DNA from: an uncultured bacterium
GTDB taxonomy: Bacteria; Elusimicrobiota; Elusimicrobia; Elusimicrobiales; Elusimicrobiaceae
DNA length: 64,000 nt
NCBI GenBank assembly: GCA_949291515.1
Contig: CASEVY010000010.1
Location: 186,001 to 250,000, forward strand
Direction: 5' to 3'
Below, piece after piece: positions 23,322 to 32,221 of this stretch. The notes beneath the pieces were generated by a model. That model did not search any database and was not told the DNA's origin. It worked only from the letters and a program-made list of their open reading frames with translations. The position numbers were made by a program, and so were the translations under genes. Each line of letters starts with the position of its first letter. Positions within the stretch are counted from its first letter, which is position 1.

Positions 23322-24232
23322 AATTGAGTCCTCCAAAAGTGCGTTAAGAAAACTGTTCTGCTATCTCCCTCTATTTCCTTAACGATTCCCTTTGCCTTTT
23401 GTTCATCTTGGACTAGCGCGAATACGCATGATCCCGATCCTGACATTAAGGCATATTGCGCGCCTAAGCCTATCAGTTCCTGCTTCAGCCGAGCTACGCT
23501 TCCCTTGTACGTGAGAACAGAGTCCTCCAGCTTATTGTAAATCAAATGGGCGTAATCTTGCAGGGGACTTCCATTTTCAATACTATATACAAGTTTATTA
23601 AGATTGGAGATATGTGTCAAGATTTTTTCTTGCGGGTTTATAGTTAATTTTGTATAGGCTTCTTTAGTGTCCGAGCTTTCGTTGGGATAGGCTATTATCA
23701 CCCATGGCGATTTTATCTTGTTTTTGACGGGCGTCAATACTTCCCCTATTCCTTCTGCCTTAAAGAATGTTTCGGGATAGAGAAACACCGGCACGTCCGC
23801 GCCCAGCTTGGCCGCTATTTGCACCAAATCTTTCATTCTTTTGGCGTTCAGTTCTATATTAAACAGCTGGCACAGCGCGGTTATTACCGCGGCCGCGTCG
23901 GAAGAGCCCGCCCCCAGGCCCGAACCCAGCGGCATATTCTTTTCCAGACGAATATCACAGCGCGCTTTTATGCCGAAATACTCAAAAAAAGCGCTTGCTG
24001 CTTTGTATGCCAAATTGCTTTTGTCGCCTTTCAAGTTTGCGCCGAACGGCCCTTTGACTTTCAGGTTTATTTCGGTTTTATCGGCTTTTTGGGCGCAGAT
24101 TTTGATGTCGTCGCCTATGGCCAGCTTGGCAAAAAGAGTGGCCAAGTTGTGATAGCCGTTTTCTCTTTTGCCGGTAACTTCGAGAAACAAATTTATTTTC
24201 GCAGGCGCGAATACCGATATCTCGCCGCTCAT
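23318..24232 (-). CDS. ispE: 4-diphosphocytidyl-2-C-methyl-D-erythritol kinase
   Basis: 304 residues. GHMP kinase signatures: 'FAPAKINLFLEVTGKRENGY' at the start, the ATP-binding 'MPLGSGLGAGSSDAAAVITA' near residue 100, and the C-terminal 'GAQYALMSGSGSCVFALVQD'. Catalyses the ATP-dependent step of the non-mevalonate isoprenoid pathway; ispD and ispF of the same pathway are at the far end of the window. ATGA overlaps both upstream (MORN protein) and downstream (spoVG) indicate a tightly coupled operon. Confidence 0.95.
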   Translation of the reverse strand: MSGEISVFAPAKINLFLEVTGKRENGYHNLATLFAKLAIGDDIKICAQKADKTEINLKVKGPFGANLKGDKSNLAYKAASAFFEYFGIKARCDIRLEKNMPLGSGLGAGSSDAAAVITALCQLFNIELNAKRMKDLVQIAAKLGADVPVFLYPETFFKAEGIGEVLTPVKNKIKSPWVIIAYPNESSDTKEAYTKLTINPQEKILTHISNLNKLVYSIENGSPLQDYAHLIYNKLEDSVLTYKGSVARLKQELIGLGAQYALMSGSGSCVFALVQDEQKAKGIVKEIEGDSRTVFLTHFWRTQL

Positions 24233-25239
24233 TTGTTTTCCTCCCCTAAGCGCTTGCCGTCTTCGTATACTTCAATTTTGCTTGGCTTTCCCTCCGCGTT
24301 ATAGAATATTTTTTTGCCGTTGAGCAAATTATTTTTATAGTTCTCTACTATAAGCAAGGCGCCGTTCTTGGCGAAAGTTTTTCGTTCGCCTTCCAGCAGT
24401 CCGTTATTGAAATTTTCCTCATGCATAGGCGTGCCCGTTTCATAATAGAAAATCCTTTTTCCGTGTTTTTTGCCGTTTTTGTAAAACGCTTTGACTTCTA
24501 TTACTCCTTCGCTGTTAAAAAGTTCGATTTTGCCGTTTCTTTTTCCGTCTTTATATTCTTCCGACATCAACAATTTCCCGGACGGGCTGAACACTTTTCT
24601 CGGCCCGTTTAAAAGCCCACCTTTATAAAAGATTTCTTCTTCGGTGGGGATATTATGAATAAAATTGAAGCGTTTGGCTTTGCCTTCTTTAACTCCGTTT
24701 TTATACTCTTCCGAGGCTATCAATCTGCCTTGTTTGTCATAAGTTTTTACGGTGCCTTGCGGTATTCCGTTTTTGAAGAAGGCTTCCATTTTTACGCTGC
24801 CGTTGGGATAAAATTCTTTGGCTTCGCCGCTGAATGCTTCGCCTTGGCTGGAAACTACTTCACCCGCTTCGTTTAGTTCCTGCAGAGCCGTTTGTTTGCC
24901 GTTGATGAAGAATATCCTTTGGTGTATGCTTCTCAAGAAAGTCTTTCCTTCTTGCGCGGGCGCCACGGTTTGGTCTTTTCCGCCGGCGTTTTCGAATAGG
25001 CTTCTGGTCGAAGATCTTTCCGTTCTGCCGGTTAGGGTAAGCGAACTTTTCAATTTCCCGTCCTTATACGTTTTTTCCATACACAAATCGGCATAGTATT
25101 CTTTTACTTTGCCGTCGGGTATTTCTTCCAGCTCGGAGGTACTCTGAGTGGAGGCGTCCCTAATGGAAATCAAAGAGGCCTTAAAGAAAAATTTTTTATT
25201 TCCGAAGATTATCGCTATTATTTGATCTTTCGTATCCAT
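24229..25239 (-). CDS. MORN_2 (YwqK-like) repeat protein
   Basis: 336 residues. The second half consists of about eight consecutive repeats of the type 'G-x-x-x-x-F/Y-Y-x-N-G-x-x-x-x-E-x-x-Y-K-(N/D)-G-x-x-x-G', for example 'KEFYPNGSVKMEAFFKNGIP' and 'KVFSPSGKLLMSEEYKDGKR', which are MORN_2-type beta hairpins. No signal peptide with the chosen start; ATG 25239 (MDTKDQIIAIIF) is preferred over an in-frame TTG 45 bases upstream that has no ribosome-binding site. Some YwqK proteins are annotated as antitoxins, but no toxin gene is adjacent. Function unknown. First gene of the operon with ispE and spoVG. Confidence 0.82.
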   Translation of the reverse strand: MDTKDQIIAIIFGNKKFFFKASLISIRDASTQSTSELEEIPDGKVKEYYADLCMEKTYKDGKLKSSLTLTGRTERSSTRSLFENAGGKDQTVAPAQEGKTFLRSIHQRIFFINGKQTALQELNEAGEVVSSQGEAFSGEAKEFYPNGSVKMEAFFKNGIPQGTVKTYDKQGRLIASEEYKNGVKEGKAKRFNFIHNIPTEEEIFYKGGLLNGPRKVFSPSGKLLMSEEYKDGKRNGKIELFNSEGVIEVKAFYKNGKKHGKRIFYYETGTPMHEENFNNGLLEGERKTFAKNGALLIVENYKNNLLNGKKIFYNAEGKPSKIEVYEDGKRLGEENK

Positions 25240-25313
25240 AGACAATCCGTTCCGCAAAAAATTAAAAATCGACGCTCGAATCAAACTTCAAAGCGCGGCG
25301 CGCCGTTTAGGGT

Positions 25314-25341
25314 ATTATACTTTTTTATAAGTTATTGACAA
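25314..25341 (-). promoter_or_regulatory. Promoter of the MORN-ispE-spoVG operon
   Basis: Minus strand: TTGTCA (25336-25341), 16-bp spacer, TATAAT (25314-25319); leader of about 68 bases. Its -35 overlaps the -35 of the opposite trxA promoter. Confidence 0.65.
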
Positions 25342-25363
25342 CATTTAAGTAATGATATATCCT
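25335..25363 (+). promoter_or_regulatory. Promoter of trxA
   Basis: Perfect TTGACA (25335-25340), 17-bp spacer, TATCCT (25358-25363), about 42 bp before the ATG. Confidence 0.55.
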
Positions 25364-25404
25364 TAACATAAGGGAGAAACAGATTCACTACAGGGGTGTT
25401 TATC

Positions 25405-25725
25405 ATGAGCGAAATACATCTTAACGACGCTAATTTCGATAAGGAAGTTTTAGAATATAAAGGAGTGGCGCTTGTGGACTTTTGGGCGCCGTGGTGCGGG
25501 CCGTGCAGAATGCTGGGCCCCGTGATAGAGGAAATCGCGGCCGAATATGAAGGTAAAGCCAAGATCTGCAAAGTCAATACGGACGACGCCGCTGAAAAAA
25601 GCGCGCAGTACCGCATAGCTTCCATTCCTACGATTCTCTTGTTCAAAGACGGAGAATTGAAAGGGCAGATGGTCGGCCTTCAGAGCAAGGAAGAGTTAAA
25701 GAAACATCTTGATGCTCTTTTGTAA
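25405..25725 (+). CDS. trxA: Thioredoxin
   Basis: 106 residues, typical thioredoxin: 'GVALVDFWAPWCGPCRMLGP' with the redox pair Cys31-Gly-Pro-Cys34, cis-Pro in 'RIASIPTILLFKDGE' and the terminal helix. Reduces protein disulfides in the cytoplasm. ATG 25405 (MSEIHLND) is chosen over an in-frame GTG three codons earlier because the AGGGG ribosome-binding site is eight bases from this ATG. Divergent from the MORN/ispE operon. Confidence 0.95.
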   Translation: MSEIHLNDANFDKEVLEYKGVALVDFWAPWCGPCRMLGPVIEEIAAEYEGKAKICKVNTDDAAEKSAQYRIASIPTILLFKDGELKGQMVGLQSKEELKKHLDALL

Positions 25726-25753
25726 AAATTTATAACATAAATCTTACCAAAAG

Positions 25754-25785
25754 ATCTTTGCCCGCCGAAATGGGCGGGCAAAGAT
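25754..25785 (+). terminator. Hairpin after trxA
   Basis: 13-bp perfect stem (25754-25766 with 25773-25785), 28 bp past the trxA stop, without a following U tract; probably partial termination before polA. Confidence 0.55.
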
Positions 25786-25863
25786 AAAATCCTACAATTT
25801 GGGAGTTCCCTATCCGATCAAGGCGTTTATCATACGCCCAGTACGCTGTAAAAAAACGGTATT

Positions 25864-28527
25864 ATGCCATTTTCGAAAGAATTTTTTATCATAGACGCGC
25901 ACGGGTTCCTGCACAGGAACTATCACGCTTTGCCTAAATTGAGGACTTCTCAGGGCGAGGAAGCGGGCGCTTTATACGGTTTTGTAAATTGGCTGATAAA
26001 ATTTTTGAAAGAAAAGAAGCCTGAGCATGTCGCCGTTTGCTTTGATTCGAAGGGCCCCACTTTCCGCCATGAGCTTTACGAGGCTTATAAAGCCAACCGC
26101 CCCAAACCCGACGAGGAGCTTGTAAGCCAGCTAAAAATCGCGCGGGATTTGGTGTCGGCTATGGGCCTAAAGACGGTGGCTTTGCCCGGCGCGGAGGCGG
26201 ACGATTTAATGGCGACTTTGGCCGAATACGGCAAGAGCAAAGGCGAGGAAGTCGTCATAGTAACCGCGGATAAGGATATATATCAGGCCGTTGGCAAAGG
26301 GGTAAAGATATGGTCGGGCGTAGCCAAAGACGGCTACAAAAGCGGGGAAGCCTGCCTTGCCAAGTTTAACGTACCGTGCGAGTATATGACGGACTATCTT
26401 TCGATAGTGGGCGATACTTCCGACAATGTCCCCGGCGCGCAAGGCATAGGGCCGAAAACGGCGGCGGAGCTTATAAATAAATTCGGGCATATAAAGGATA
26501 TATATGCGGCGGCCAAAAGCGGGGACTCGCAGATAAAACCCGGCGTTATAAAGAAACTTTTGGACTCGGAAGAGCAGGTTCTTTTATCGGAAAAGCTGGT
26601 GGTTTTGAAGAGGGATTTGCCTTTGGGCTTGTCTTTTGAGGATTTCAAAGTCAGAGAGCCGTTTAGACAAGAGCTGGAAATATTTGCCAAACGTTTTGAG
26701 TTTAGGAATTTGTTTGCTTTCTTGGATTCTTTTAAGCAAGAGGAAGCGCCCGTCAAAAGCGAGCCTGTGCAAGGGGAGCTGTTTGATTTCTTAGACGACG
26801 GGATAAAGCCGTCTTCGGATATCGGCGCGGCGAAAGAGGCTGGCTTGCCGCAAGACGCGTTTATATCTTTTGACGAGGTTTTGAAAAGGGCTTTGATAAG
26901 CGGGGAGCTTTTCGTTTACGTAGAGGAAGACGCGCTGATTTTGTCTTCCGCTCGCGGCAGCGCCGCCTTTTTGGAGGCGGGCGGCTTGGGCGAAGAGCAG
27001 GAACGCGCCTTGTTTGATATTTTTGACGACGATTCCGTTTTAAAAATAGGGCACGACGTTAAATATGCCTTTAGGGTATTGGGTTATGAGCCTAAGGCGG
27101 GTAAATTCATAAATTGTTTTGACGTCGCATTGGCGCGGTATTGTCTGGATCCTTCGGGCGAGTTTAGTTTGCTTGGCGCTTTGACGGTAAATTTGGGGAT
27201 AATGCTTTCTTTGGGCGCCGGCCTGAAGGAAAGAATGTCTTTTTATGCGGACAATATTTGGCTTTTGAAAGAGAAATTGGAATCTCTTTTAAAGGAGAAG
27301 GGTGCCTTCAAAGTTTATTCGGATATGGAAATCCCGCTTATGAGCGTGCTTTTGAATATGGAAAACAACGGGATAATGGTAAACACGTCTTGGCTTAAGA
27401 CCTTGGCCATACTTCTTGATAAGGAAATGCAAACGGAGCAGAAGGAAATAAATCAGATTGCGGGCTATGACGTTAACATAAATTCGCCCAAGCAGCTGGG
27501 CGCGCTGTTATTTGAAAGGCTGGGGCTTCCCTCGGCCAGAAAGACCAAGACGGGCTATTCCACCGACGAAGAAACATTGCAGTTTTTAAAGAACATACAC
27601 CCAGTGGCGGATCATATATTAAAATACCGCGAAAGCGCAAAGCTGAAAAGCACCTATGTCGATTCTTTGCTTAATTTGGCTGGCCCGCAGACGCACAGGG
27701 TGCATACCAATTTCAATCAGACGGGTACGGCTACGGGGCGTTTGTCCAGTTTCAGCCCGAATTTGCAAAATATTCCCGTCCGCAGTGAAAAGGGTAAGCT
27801 GATAAGGCAGGCTTTCATAGCGGGCGAGGGGAAAGTTCTGCTGTCGGTGGATTATTCCCAAATAGATTTGCGGGTCTTGGCGCACGAATCGGGCGACGAG
27901 GCTCTGATAAACGCCTTTAAAAACGCGGCCGACATACACAGCCAAACGGCTTCGGAAGTGTTTAACGTCAAGCCGGAAGACGTAACCAAAGAGATGCGTT
28001 CCGGCGCCAAGGCGATAAACTTCGGGATAGTATACGGGCAGGGGCCTTTGGCTCTATCGCAGAATTTAGGGATATCAATGACGGAAGCCAAAGACTATAT
28101 AGACGCGTATTTTAAGAGATATGCCACTGTTAAGGCTTGGATAAACGAAACGGCGGAGCAAGCTCGCAAAGCGGGTTATGTTAAGACTTTGTTTGGGCAT
28201 ATAAGGTATATACCGGAATTTGAGGCGGGTTCCGCCAGGCTTAGCAGTTTTGCCAATCGCGCGGCGGTAAACACGGTGGTGCAGGGCGGATCTTCGGATA
28301 TAATCAAGAAGGCGATGATAGATATTTTTTCTTCTTCGGAACTTGGGCAGTCGCTTTTGCTTCTGCAAGTGCACGACGAATTGATTTTTGAAGTGCCCGA
28401 AGGGCAAATCCGCCAGACGGCTCAATGGGTAAAGGAAAAGATGGAAAATGCCGTAAAGCTGAAAGTTCCTCTGCTGGCGCAGGCCAAAGCGGGGCGCAAC
28501 TGGAACGAAATGGGCAAGGTAATATAA
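25864..28527 (+). CDS. polA: DNA polymerase I, proofreading site apparently lost
   Basis: 887 residues with three regions: 5'-3' exonuclease (about 1-290, 'FFIIDAHGFLHRNYHALPKL', 'GAEADDLMATLAEYG', 'GDTSDNVPGAQGIGPKTA'), a 3'-5' exonuclease-like fold (about 330-480), and polymerase (about 490-887) with motif A 'VDYSQIDLRVLAHESGD', motif B 'RSGAKAINFGIVYGQG' and motif C 'QVHDELIFEVPEG' intact. The proofreading Exo I motif, normally D-x-E, reads 'LFVYVEEDALIL', and the other exo acids are poorly kept, so proofreading is probably absent, as in Taq-type enzymes. Fills gaps in repair and Okazaki processing. The stop overlaps coaE (TAATG). Confidence 0.94.
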   Translation: MPFSKEFFIIDAHGFLHRNYHALPKLRTSQGEEAGALYGFVNWLIKFLKEKKPEHVAVCFDSKGPTFRHELYEAYKANRPKPDEELVSQLKIARDLVSAMGLKTVALPGAEADDLMATLAEYGKSKGEEVVIVTADKDIYQAVGKGVKIWSGVAKDGYKSGEACLAKFNVPCEYMTDYLSIVGDTSDNVPGAQGIGPKTAAELINKFGHIKDIYAAAKSGDSQIKPGVIKKLLDSEEQVLLSEKLVVLKRDLPLGLSFEDFKVREPFRQELEIFAKRFEFRNLFAFLDSFKQEEAPVKSEPVQGELFDFLDDGIKPSSDIGAAKEAGLPQDAFISFDEVLKRALISGELFVYVEEDALILSSARGSAAFLEAGGLGEEQERALFDIFDDDSVLKIGHDVKYAFRVLGYEPKAGKFINCFDVALARYCLDPSGEFSLLGALTVNLGIMLSLGAGLKERMSFYADNIWLLKEKLESLLKEKGAFKVYSDMEIPLMSVLLNMENNGIMVNTSWLKTLAILLDKEMQTEQKEINQIAGYDVNINSPKQLGALLFERLGLPSARKTKTGYSTDEETLQFLKNIHPVADHILKYRESAKLKSTYVDSLLNLAGPQTHRVHTNFNQTGTATGRLSSFSPNLQNIPVRSEKGKLIRQAFIAGEGKVLLSVDYSQIDLRVLAHESGDEALINAFKNAADIHSQTASEVFNVKPEDVTKEMRSGAKAINFGIVYGQGPLALSQNLGISMTEAKDYIDAYFKRYATVKAWINETAEQARKAGYVKTLFGHIRYIPEFEAGSARLSSFANRAAVNTVVQGGSSDIIKKAMIDIFSSSELGQSLLLLQVHDELIFEVPEGQIRQTAQWVKEKMENAVKLKVPLLAQAKAGRNWNEMGKVI

Positions 28528-29102
28528 TGGATTTTAGGATTAAAGGGAAAAAAGTTATAGGCCTTACGGGCGGGATATCTTCGGGCAAAAGTACGGTTTT
28601 GGAGATATTCGGAGAGCTGGGCGCGGAAACGATATGCGCCGACAAACTGAGCAAGAAGTATTTTGAAATTTTAAAAGACCGCATAGCCGAAACTTTCAAT
28701 ACCGACGACAGGGGCAAAATCGCGTCATTGGTATTTAAAGACGACGCCAAGCGCAAATGGCTGGAGCATTTGCTGCACCCGATGATACTTTCCGAGGCGC
28801 GCGAGATAATGGCAAGCACGGATAAGAGTATAATAATTTTTGATTTGCCGCTTCTTTTTGAAGCGGGCCTTGAAGGCGGATTTGATTTGACGCTCTGCGT
28901 ATGGGCGGAGTGGAAAGAGCGTTTGGCAAGGGCTTTGGCCAAAGGTTTTGATAAGGAAGATTTCAAACGCAGGGATTTAAAGCAGTACGGCTTGGAGCAG
29001 AAAGCCGACAAGGCCGACATCGTGATATACAATAACGGCGACAGGAAGAGCCTGAGGGAAAAGACGGTAAGGATTTTCAATATTATAAAAGGAAACCAAT
29101 GA
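28527..29102 (+). CDS. coaE: Dephospho-CoA kinase
   Basis: 191 residues. Walker A in '[20 protein letters not shown]', then '[16 protein letters not shown]' where most CoaE proteins have I-D-A-D, the helper '[15 protein letters not shown]' and '[20 protein letters not shown]' matching the family 'vPLLfE...D' signature. Phosphorylates dephospho-CoA in the last CoA step. The ATG at 28527 shares a base with the polA stop (TAATG), a better start than in-frame codons inside polA. The pair polA-coaE (then rho) is a widespread order. Confidence 0.92.
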   Translation: MDFRIKGKKVIGLTGGISSGKSTVLEIFGELGAETICADKLSKKYFEILKDRIAETFNTDDRGKIASLVFKDDAKRKWLEHLLHPMILSEAREIMASTDKSIIIFDLPLLFEAGLEGGFDLTLCVWAEWKERLARALAKGFDKEDFKRRDLKQYGLEQKADKADIVIYNNGDRKSLREKTVRIFNIIKGNQ

Positions 29103-29109
29103 GGTAACT

Positions 29110-30615
29110 ATGGAAACTAAAGAAGTCAAAGACGGCAAAGAAAATTTGAAAGAGAAAAGCACGCTTCGCAAAAGCGGCGCGCGTACTCAAATCCAAAGCG
29201 CGGGCGATAAATCCGCGCCGGAAAAAAATACGGCTGCGGCGTCCGCCGCGCCCGCCGCGAACGACAGAAACGACAAAAACGGCGGCAGGAACGGATTTTC
29301 GCGCGGCGCGCAGGATCAGAACAATAACTATCAGCCCAAGGCCAACGGCGCCAAGCCGATGGACGCGAGAGCTTTGGCAAAACTCAGCGTGGCGGAACTT
29401 ACCAAATTGGCTTTAAATTACAATGTGGAAGACATTTCCGGCTTAAGGAAACAGCAGTTAATCGGCAAGATAATAGCGGTGCAGGCCAAACAGAACGGAT
29501 CCGTATACGGCGGGGGGGTATTGGAGATATTGCCCGACGGTTTCGGGTTCTTAAGATCGGAGGAGAACAACTATCTGGCCGGCGGCGAAGATATTTACGT
29601 GTCGCCTTCCCAGATAAAGCGTCTGGGTTTAAGGAAAGGCGATAAGATAGAAGGTTTAATCCGTCCGCCTAAAGACAATGAAAGGTTTTTCGCGATGCTG
29701 CAAGTGCAGAAAGTGAATGATATTGACGCCGATAAAGTATACCGCAGGCCTTTGTTTGAGAACCTTACTCCGCTTCACCCCGACAGCCGCTTCACTTTGG
29801 AAGTGGACAAAAAAGATCTGACGCAAAGAGTGATAGATTTAATGGCGCCGATAGGCAAAGGTCAGAGGGCTTTGATAGTCGCCGCGCCCAAGACGGGCAA
29901 GACGGTAATGCTTAAGAGCATAGCCAATTCTCTGACGACGAACCACAAAGACATTGAACTTTTGGTGCTGCTGATAGACGAACGTCCGGAAGAGGTAACG
30001 GATATGAGCCGCAGCGTCAACGGCGAGGTTATAGCTTCCACTTTTGACGAGCCGGCCGAGCGCCACGTGCAAGTGGCGGAAATGGTGCTTGAAAAAGCCA
30101 AACGCGGCGTGGAGAACGGCAAAGATGTAGTAATATTGCTCGATTCCATTACCCGCTTGGCGCGCGCTTACAATACGGTAACGCCTGCCAGCGGGCGCGT
30201 ATTGACGGGCGGATTGGAGGCGACTTCTCTTCAGCGTCCCAAAAGGTTTTTTGGCGCGGCTCGCAATATAGAGGAAGGCGGCTCTTTAACGATAATAGCG
30301 ACGGCGTTGGTGGAAACGGGCAGCAGAATGGACGAGATTATCTTTGAGGAATTTAAAGGTACGGGCAACTGCGAAATCTGCCTTGACCGCAAACTGGCCG
30401 ACAGGCGCATCTTCCCCGCGATAGACATCAACCGTTCCTCTACCAGAAAGGAAGATTTGCTTTTGACGGAAGAGGAGCTGAACAAATCTTGGATAATGAG
30501 GAAGATCCTTTCGCCTTTAAGCTCGGTAGACGCGATGACTCTGCTTTTGGAAAAGCTGTCGGCGACGAAATCGAACAAGGACTTTTTAAAGCAAATGGAA
30601 GTGAGCAGTTTTTAA
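29110..30615 (+). CDS. rho: Transcription termination factor Rho with disordered N-terminal extension
   Basis: 501 residues, about 80 more than E. coli Rho. Residues 1-78 are a Lys/Arg/Asn/Ala-rich low-complexity extension. Then come the Rho_N helices ('[20 protein letters not shown]', about 92-125), the RNA-binding cold-shock-like fold ('[20 protein letters not shown]'), and the hexameric ATPase with Walker A '[16 protein letters not shown]', Walker B '[14 protein letters not shown]' and the Q/R-loop '[20 protein letters not shown]'. N-terminal insertions of this kind occur in Rho from several phyla and can add RNA contacts. GGTAAC precedes the ATG. It lies seven bases after coaE. Confidence 0.96.
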   Translation: METKEVKDGKENLKEKSTLRKSGARTQIQSAGDKSAPEKNTAAASAAPAANDRNDKNGGRNGFSRGAQDQNNNYQPKANGAKPMDARALAKLSVAELTKLALNYNVEDISGLRKQQLIGKIIAVQAKQNGSVYGGGVLEILPDGFGFLRSEENNYLAGGEDIYVSPSQIKRLGLRKGDKIEGLIRPPKDNERFFAMLQVQKVNDIDADKVYRRPLFENLTPLHPDSRFTLEVDKKDLTQRVIDLMAPIGKGQRALIVAAPKTGKTVMLKSIANSLTTNHKDIELLVLLIDERPEEVTDMSRSVNGEVIASTFDEPAERHVQVAEMVLEKAKRGVENGKDVVILLDSITRLARAYNTVTPASGRVLTGGLEATSLQRPKRFFGAARNIEEGGSLTIIATALVETGSRMDEIIFEEFKGTGNCEICLDRKLADRRIFPAIDINRSSTRKEDLLLTEEELNKSWIMRKILSPLSSVDAMTLLLEKLSATKSNKDFLKQMEVSSF

Positions 30616-30633
30616 AGAGCGATAATGAAAACA

Positions 30634-30672
30634 AGCCAAGCCCGAAGCCGCTTTTTTGCGGCTTTGGGCTTA
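30634..30672 (+). terminator. Hairpin after rho
   Basis: 14-bp stem with one wobble (30638-30651 with 30658-30671), loop TTTTTT. No U tract after the stem, so it may protect the 3' end rather than terminate by the intrinsic route. Confidence 0.55.
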
Positions 30673-30705
30673 GGCGGGGAATAGAAAAAACGCGATAAAT
30701 TATAG

Positions 30706-30711
30706 TATAAT
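30706..30711 (+). promoter_or_regulatory. -10 box upstream of rpmE
   Basis: TATAAT at 30706-30711, 33 bp before the ATG; no good -35 can be seen. Confidence 0.4.
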
Positions 30712-30743
30712 ATAAAGGAAATAAATTTTTGAGGTAATTTGAA

Positions 30744-31088
30744 ATGAAAGAAAATATTCACCCTAAATACGAAGTAGTGGAAGTGGTCTGCGCCTGCGGC
30801 GCGAAATTCAAGACTCGCTCCACGATGAAAGCCGTCAAATTGGACATCTGCTCGGCGTGCCATCCGTTTTTTACCGGCAAGCAGAAGATGCTCGATACCG
30901 AAGGCCGCGTAGAGAAATTTAACAAGAAATTCGCTTCCACTCAAGGCAAAATGGTGGTAAGAAAGCCTAAAACGGAAGTAAAGACGAAAAGAGGCACGGT
31001 AAAGAAAATCGCTTTAAGCACAACCCCCGTAAAAGCGGCGAAGAAAACCGCCAAAGCGGAAAAAGCGGACAAAAAAGAAGCGAAATAG
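30744..31088 (+). CDS. rpmE: 50S ribosomal protein L31, with Lys-rich C-terminal extension
   Basis: 114 residues against the usual 65-90. The L31 core is residues 1-70: '[20 protein letters not shown]' and '[20 protein letters not shown]', with the zinc-type Cys16, Cys18, Cys36 and Cys39. Residues 71-114 are a Lys/Ala-rich tail ('[18 protein letters not shown]') typical of disordered rRNA- or RNA-binding extensions. Found just before prfA as in many genomes. GAGGTAA ribosome-binding site; own -10 box and terminator. Confidence 0.94.
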   Translation: MKENIHPKYEVVEVVCACGAKFKTRSTMKAVKLDICSACHPFFTGKQKMLDTEGRVEKFNKKFASTQGKMVVRKPKTEVKTKRGTVKKIALSTTPVKAAKKTAKAEKADKKEAK

Positions 31089-31105
31089 CTTTAAGTGACG
31101 GTAGA

Positions 31106-31139
31106 AGCAGCCCCTCTGAAAAGGTGGGGCTGCTTTTTA
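31106..31139 (+). terminator. Terminator of rpmE
   Basis: 9-bp stem AGCAGCCCC / GGGGCTGCT (31106-31114 with 31126-31134) and five T. Confidence 0.85.
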
Positions 31140-31160
31140 TAGCGGTAAAAAAGAGGACGT

Positions 31161-32219
31161 ATGGACATAAGTAAATTTAAGGAAGAGTTTGAACAGATAG
31201 AGGCGGAACTTTCCGCGGGCAGCATAACGCCCGAACATTTCAAGGAAAAGACCAAACGCCACGCCTTTTTAAAGCCGATAATAGAGAAGGCGGAAGAACT
31301 GAAAAAAGTGGAAGAGGCTATAAAGGCCGACCGCGAGATGATAGAAAACGGCGGCGACAAGGAAATGGCGGCCTTGGCCGCTGAGGAGCTTGCGGAGCTT
31401 GAAGGCAAACCCGACCAACTGTTAAAGGAACTTAGGGTGCTTATTATCCCGCCCGATCCCAACGATTCTAAGAATATATATTTGGAAATACGGCCCGGCG
31501 CCGGCGGCGACGAGAGCGCGATATTCGCGGCGGAACTTTTGAGAGTGTATCAGCATTTCGCGCAGAACAGGGGCTGGAAGACGGAACTTTTGGAATATAC
31601 GCCTACCGGCCTTAAAGGGTGCAAATACGTAAGTATGTTTATCAAAGGCGAGGGCGCCTATTCTTGGCTCCGCGACGAAGCGGGAACGCACAGGGTGCAG
31701 CGCGTGCCGGATACGGAAACTTCGGGCAGGGTCCACACCTCTACGGTAACGGTTGCGATAATGCCCGAGGCCGAGGATATCGACATACAAATCAATCCCG
31801 CGGATATAGAAATGGAAACTTGCCGCGCGGGCGGAGCTGGCGGCCAGAACGTCAACAAGGTGGAAACCGCCGTCAGACTGATCCACAAACCCACGGGCGT
31901 GGTGGTAAGCTGCCGCGAGGAGCGCACGCAGGGCGCCAACCGCGAAAAGGCGATGAGAATGTTGAAATCTAAACTTTATCAAATGGAAGAAGCCAAGCAG
32001 AACAAAGAGATTTACGACGCCAGAAAAGCGCAGGTGGGTACGGGCGACCGTTCGGAGAAGATAAGAACTTATAACTTCCCGCAGAGCAGGGTTACGGACC
32101 ACCGCCTTAACGAAAACTTCCACAATATTACCGAGATAATGCAAGGCAATATAGAGGAGATACTCGACCATTTGAGGAAACTCCGCACCGAAGAGAAGTT
32201 GAAGGCGATGTCGGTATAG
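31161..32219 (+). CDS. prfA: Peptide chain release factor 1
   Basis: 352 residues. The peptidyl-tRNA hydrolysis motif GGQ is in '[20 protein letters not shown]', and the codon-recognition region contains '[19 protein letters not shown]' with the P-x-T motif variant of RF1 (recognises UAA and UAG). N-terminal coiled helices (1-100) fit domain 1. The ATG follows GAGGACGT. Two bases before prmC, which modifies the Gln of the GGQ motif, so substrate and modifying enzyme are in one operon. Confidence 0.95.
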   Translation: MDISKFKEEFEQIEAELSAGSITPEHFKEKTKRHAFLKPIIEKAEELKKVEEAIKADREMIENGGDKEMAALAAEELAELEGKPDQLLKELRVLIIPPDPNDSKNIYLEIRPGAGGDESAIFAAELLRVYQHFAQNRGWKTELLEYTPTGLKGCKYVSMFIKGEGAYSWLRDEAGTHRVQRVPDTETSGRVHTSTVTVAIMPEAEDIDIQINPADIEMETCRAGGAGGQNVNKVETAVRLIHKPTGVVVSCREERTQGANREKAMRMLKSKLYQMEEAKQNKEIYDARKAQVGTGDRSEKIRTYNFPQSRVTDHRLNENFHNITEIMQGNIEEILDHLRKLRTEEKLKAMSV

Positions 32220-32221
32220 TT

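Noticed and set aside
24229-25239. Toxin-antitoxin module suggested by YwqK-type annotation
   Set aside because: No toxin-like neighbour; the gene is coupled to ispE and spoVG.
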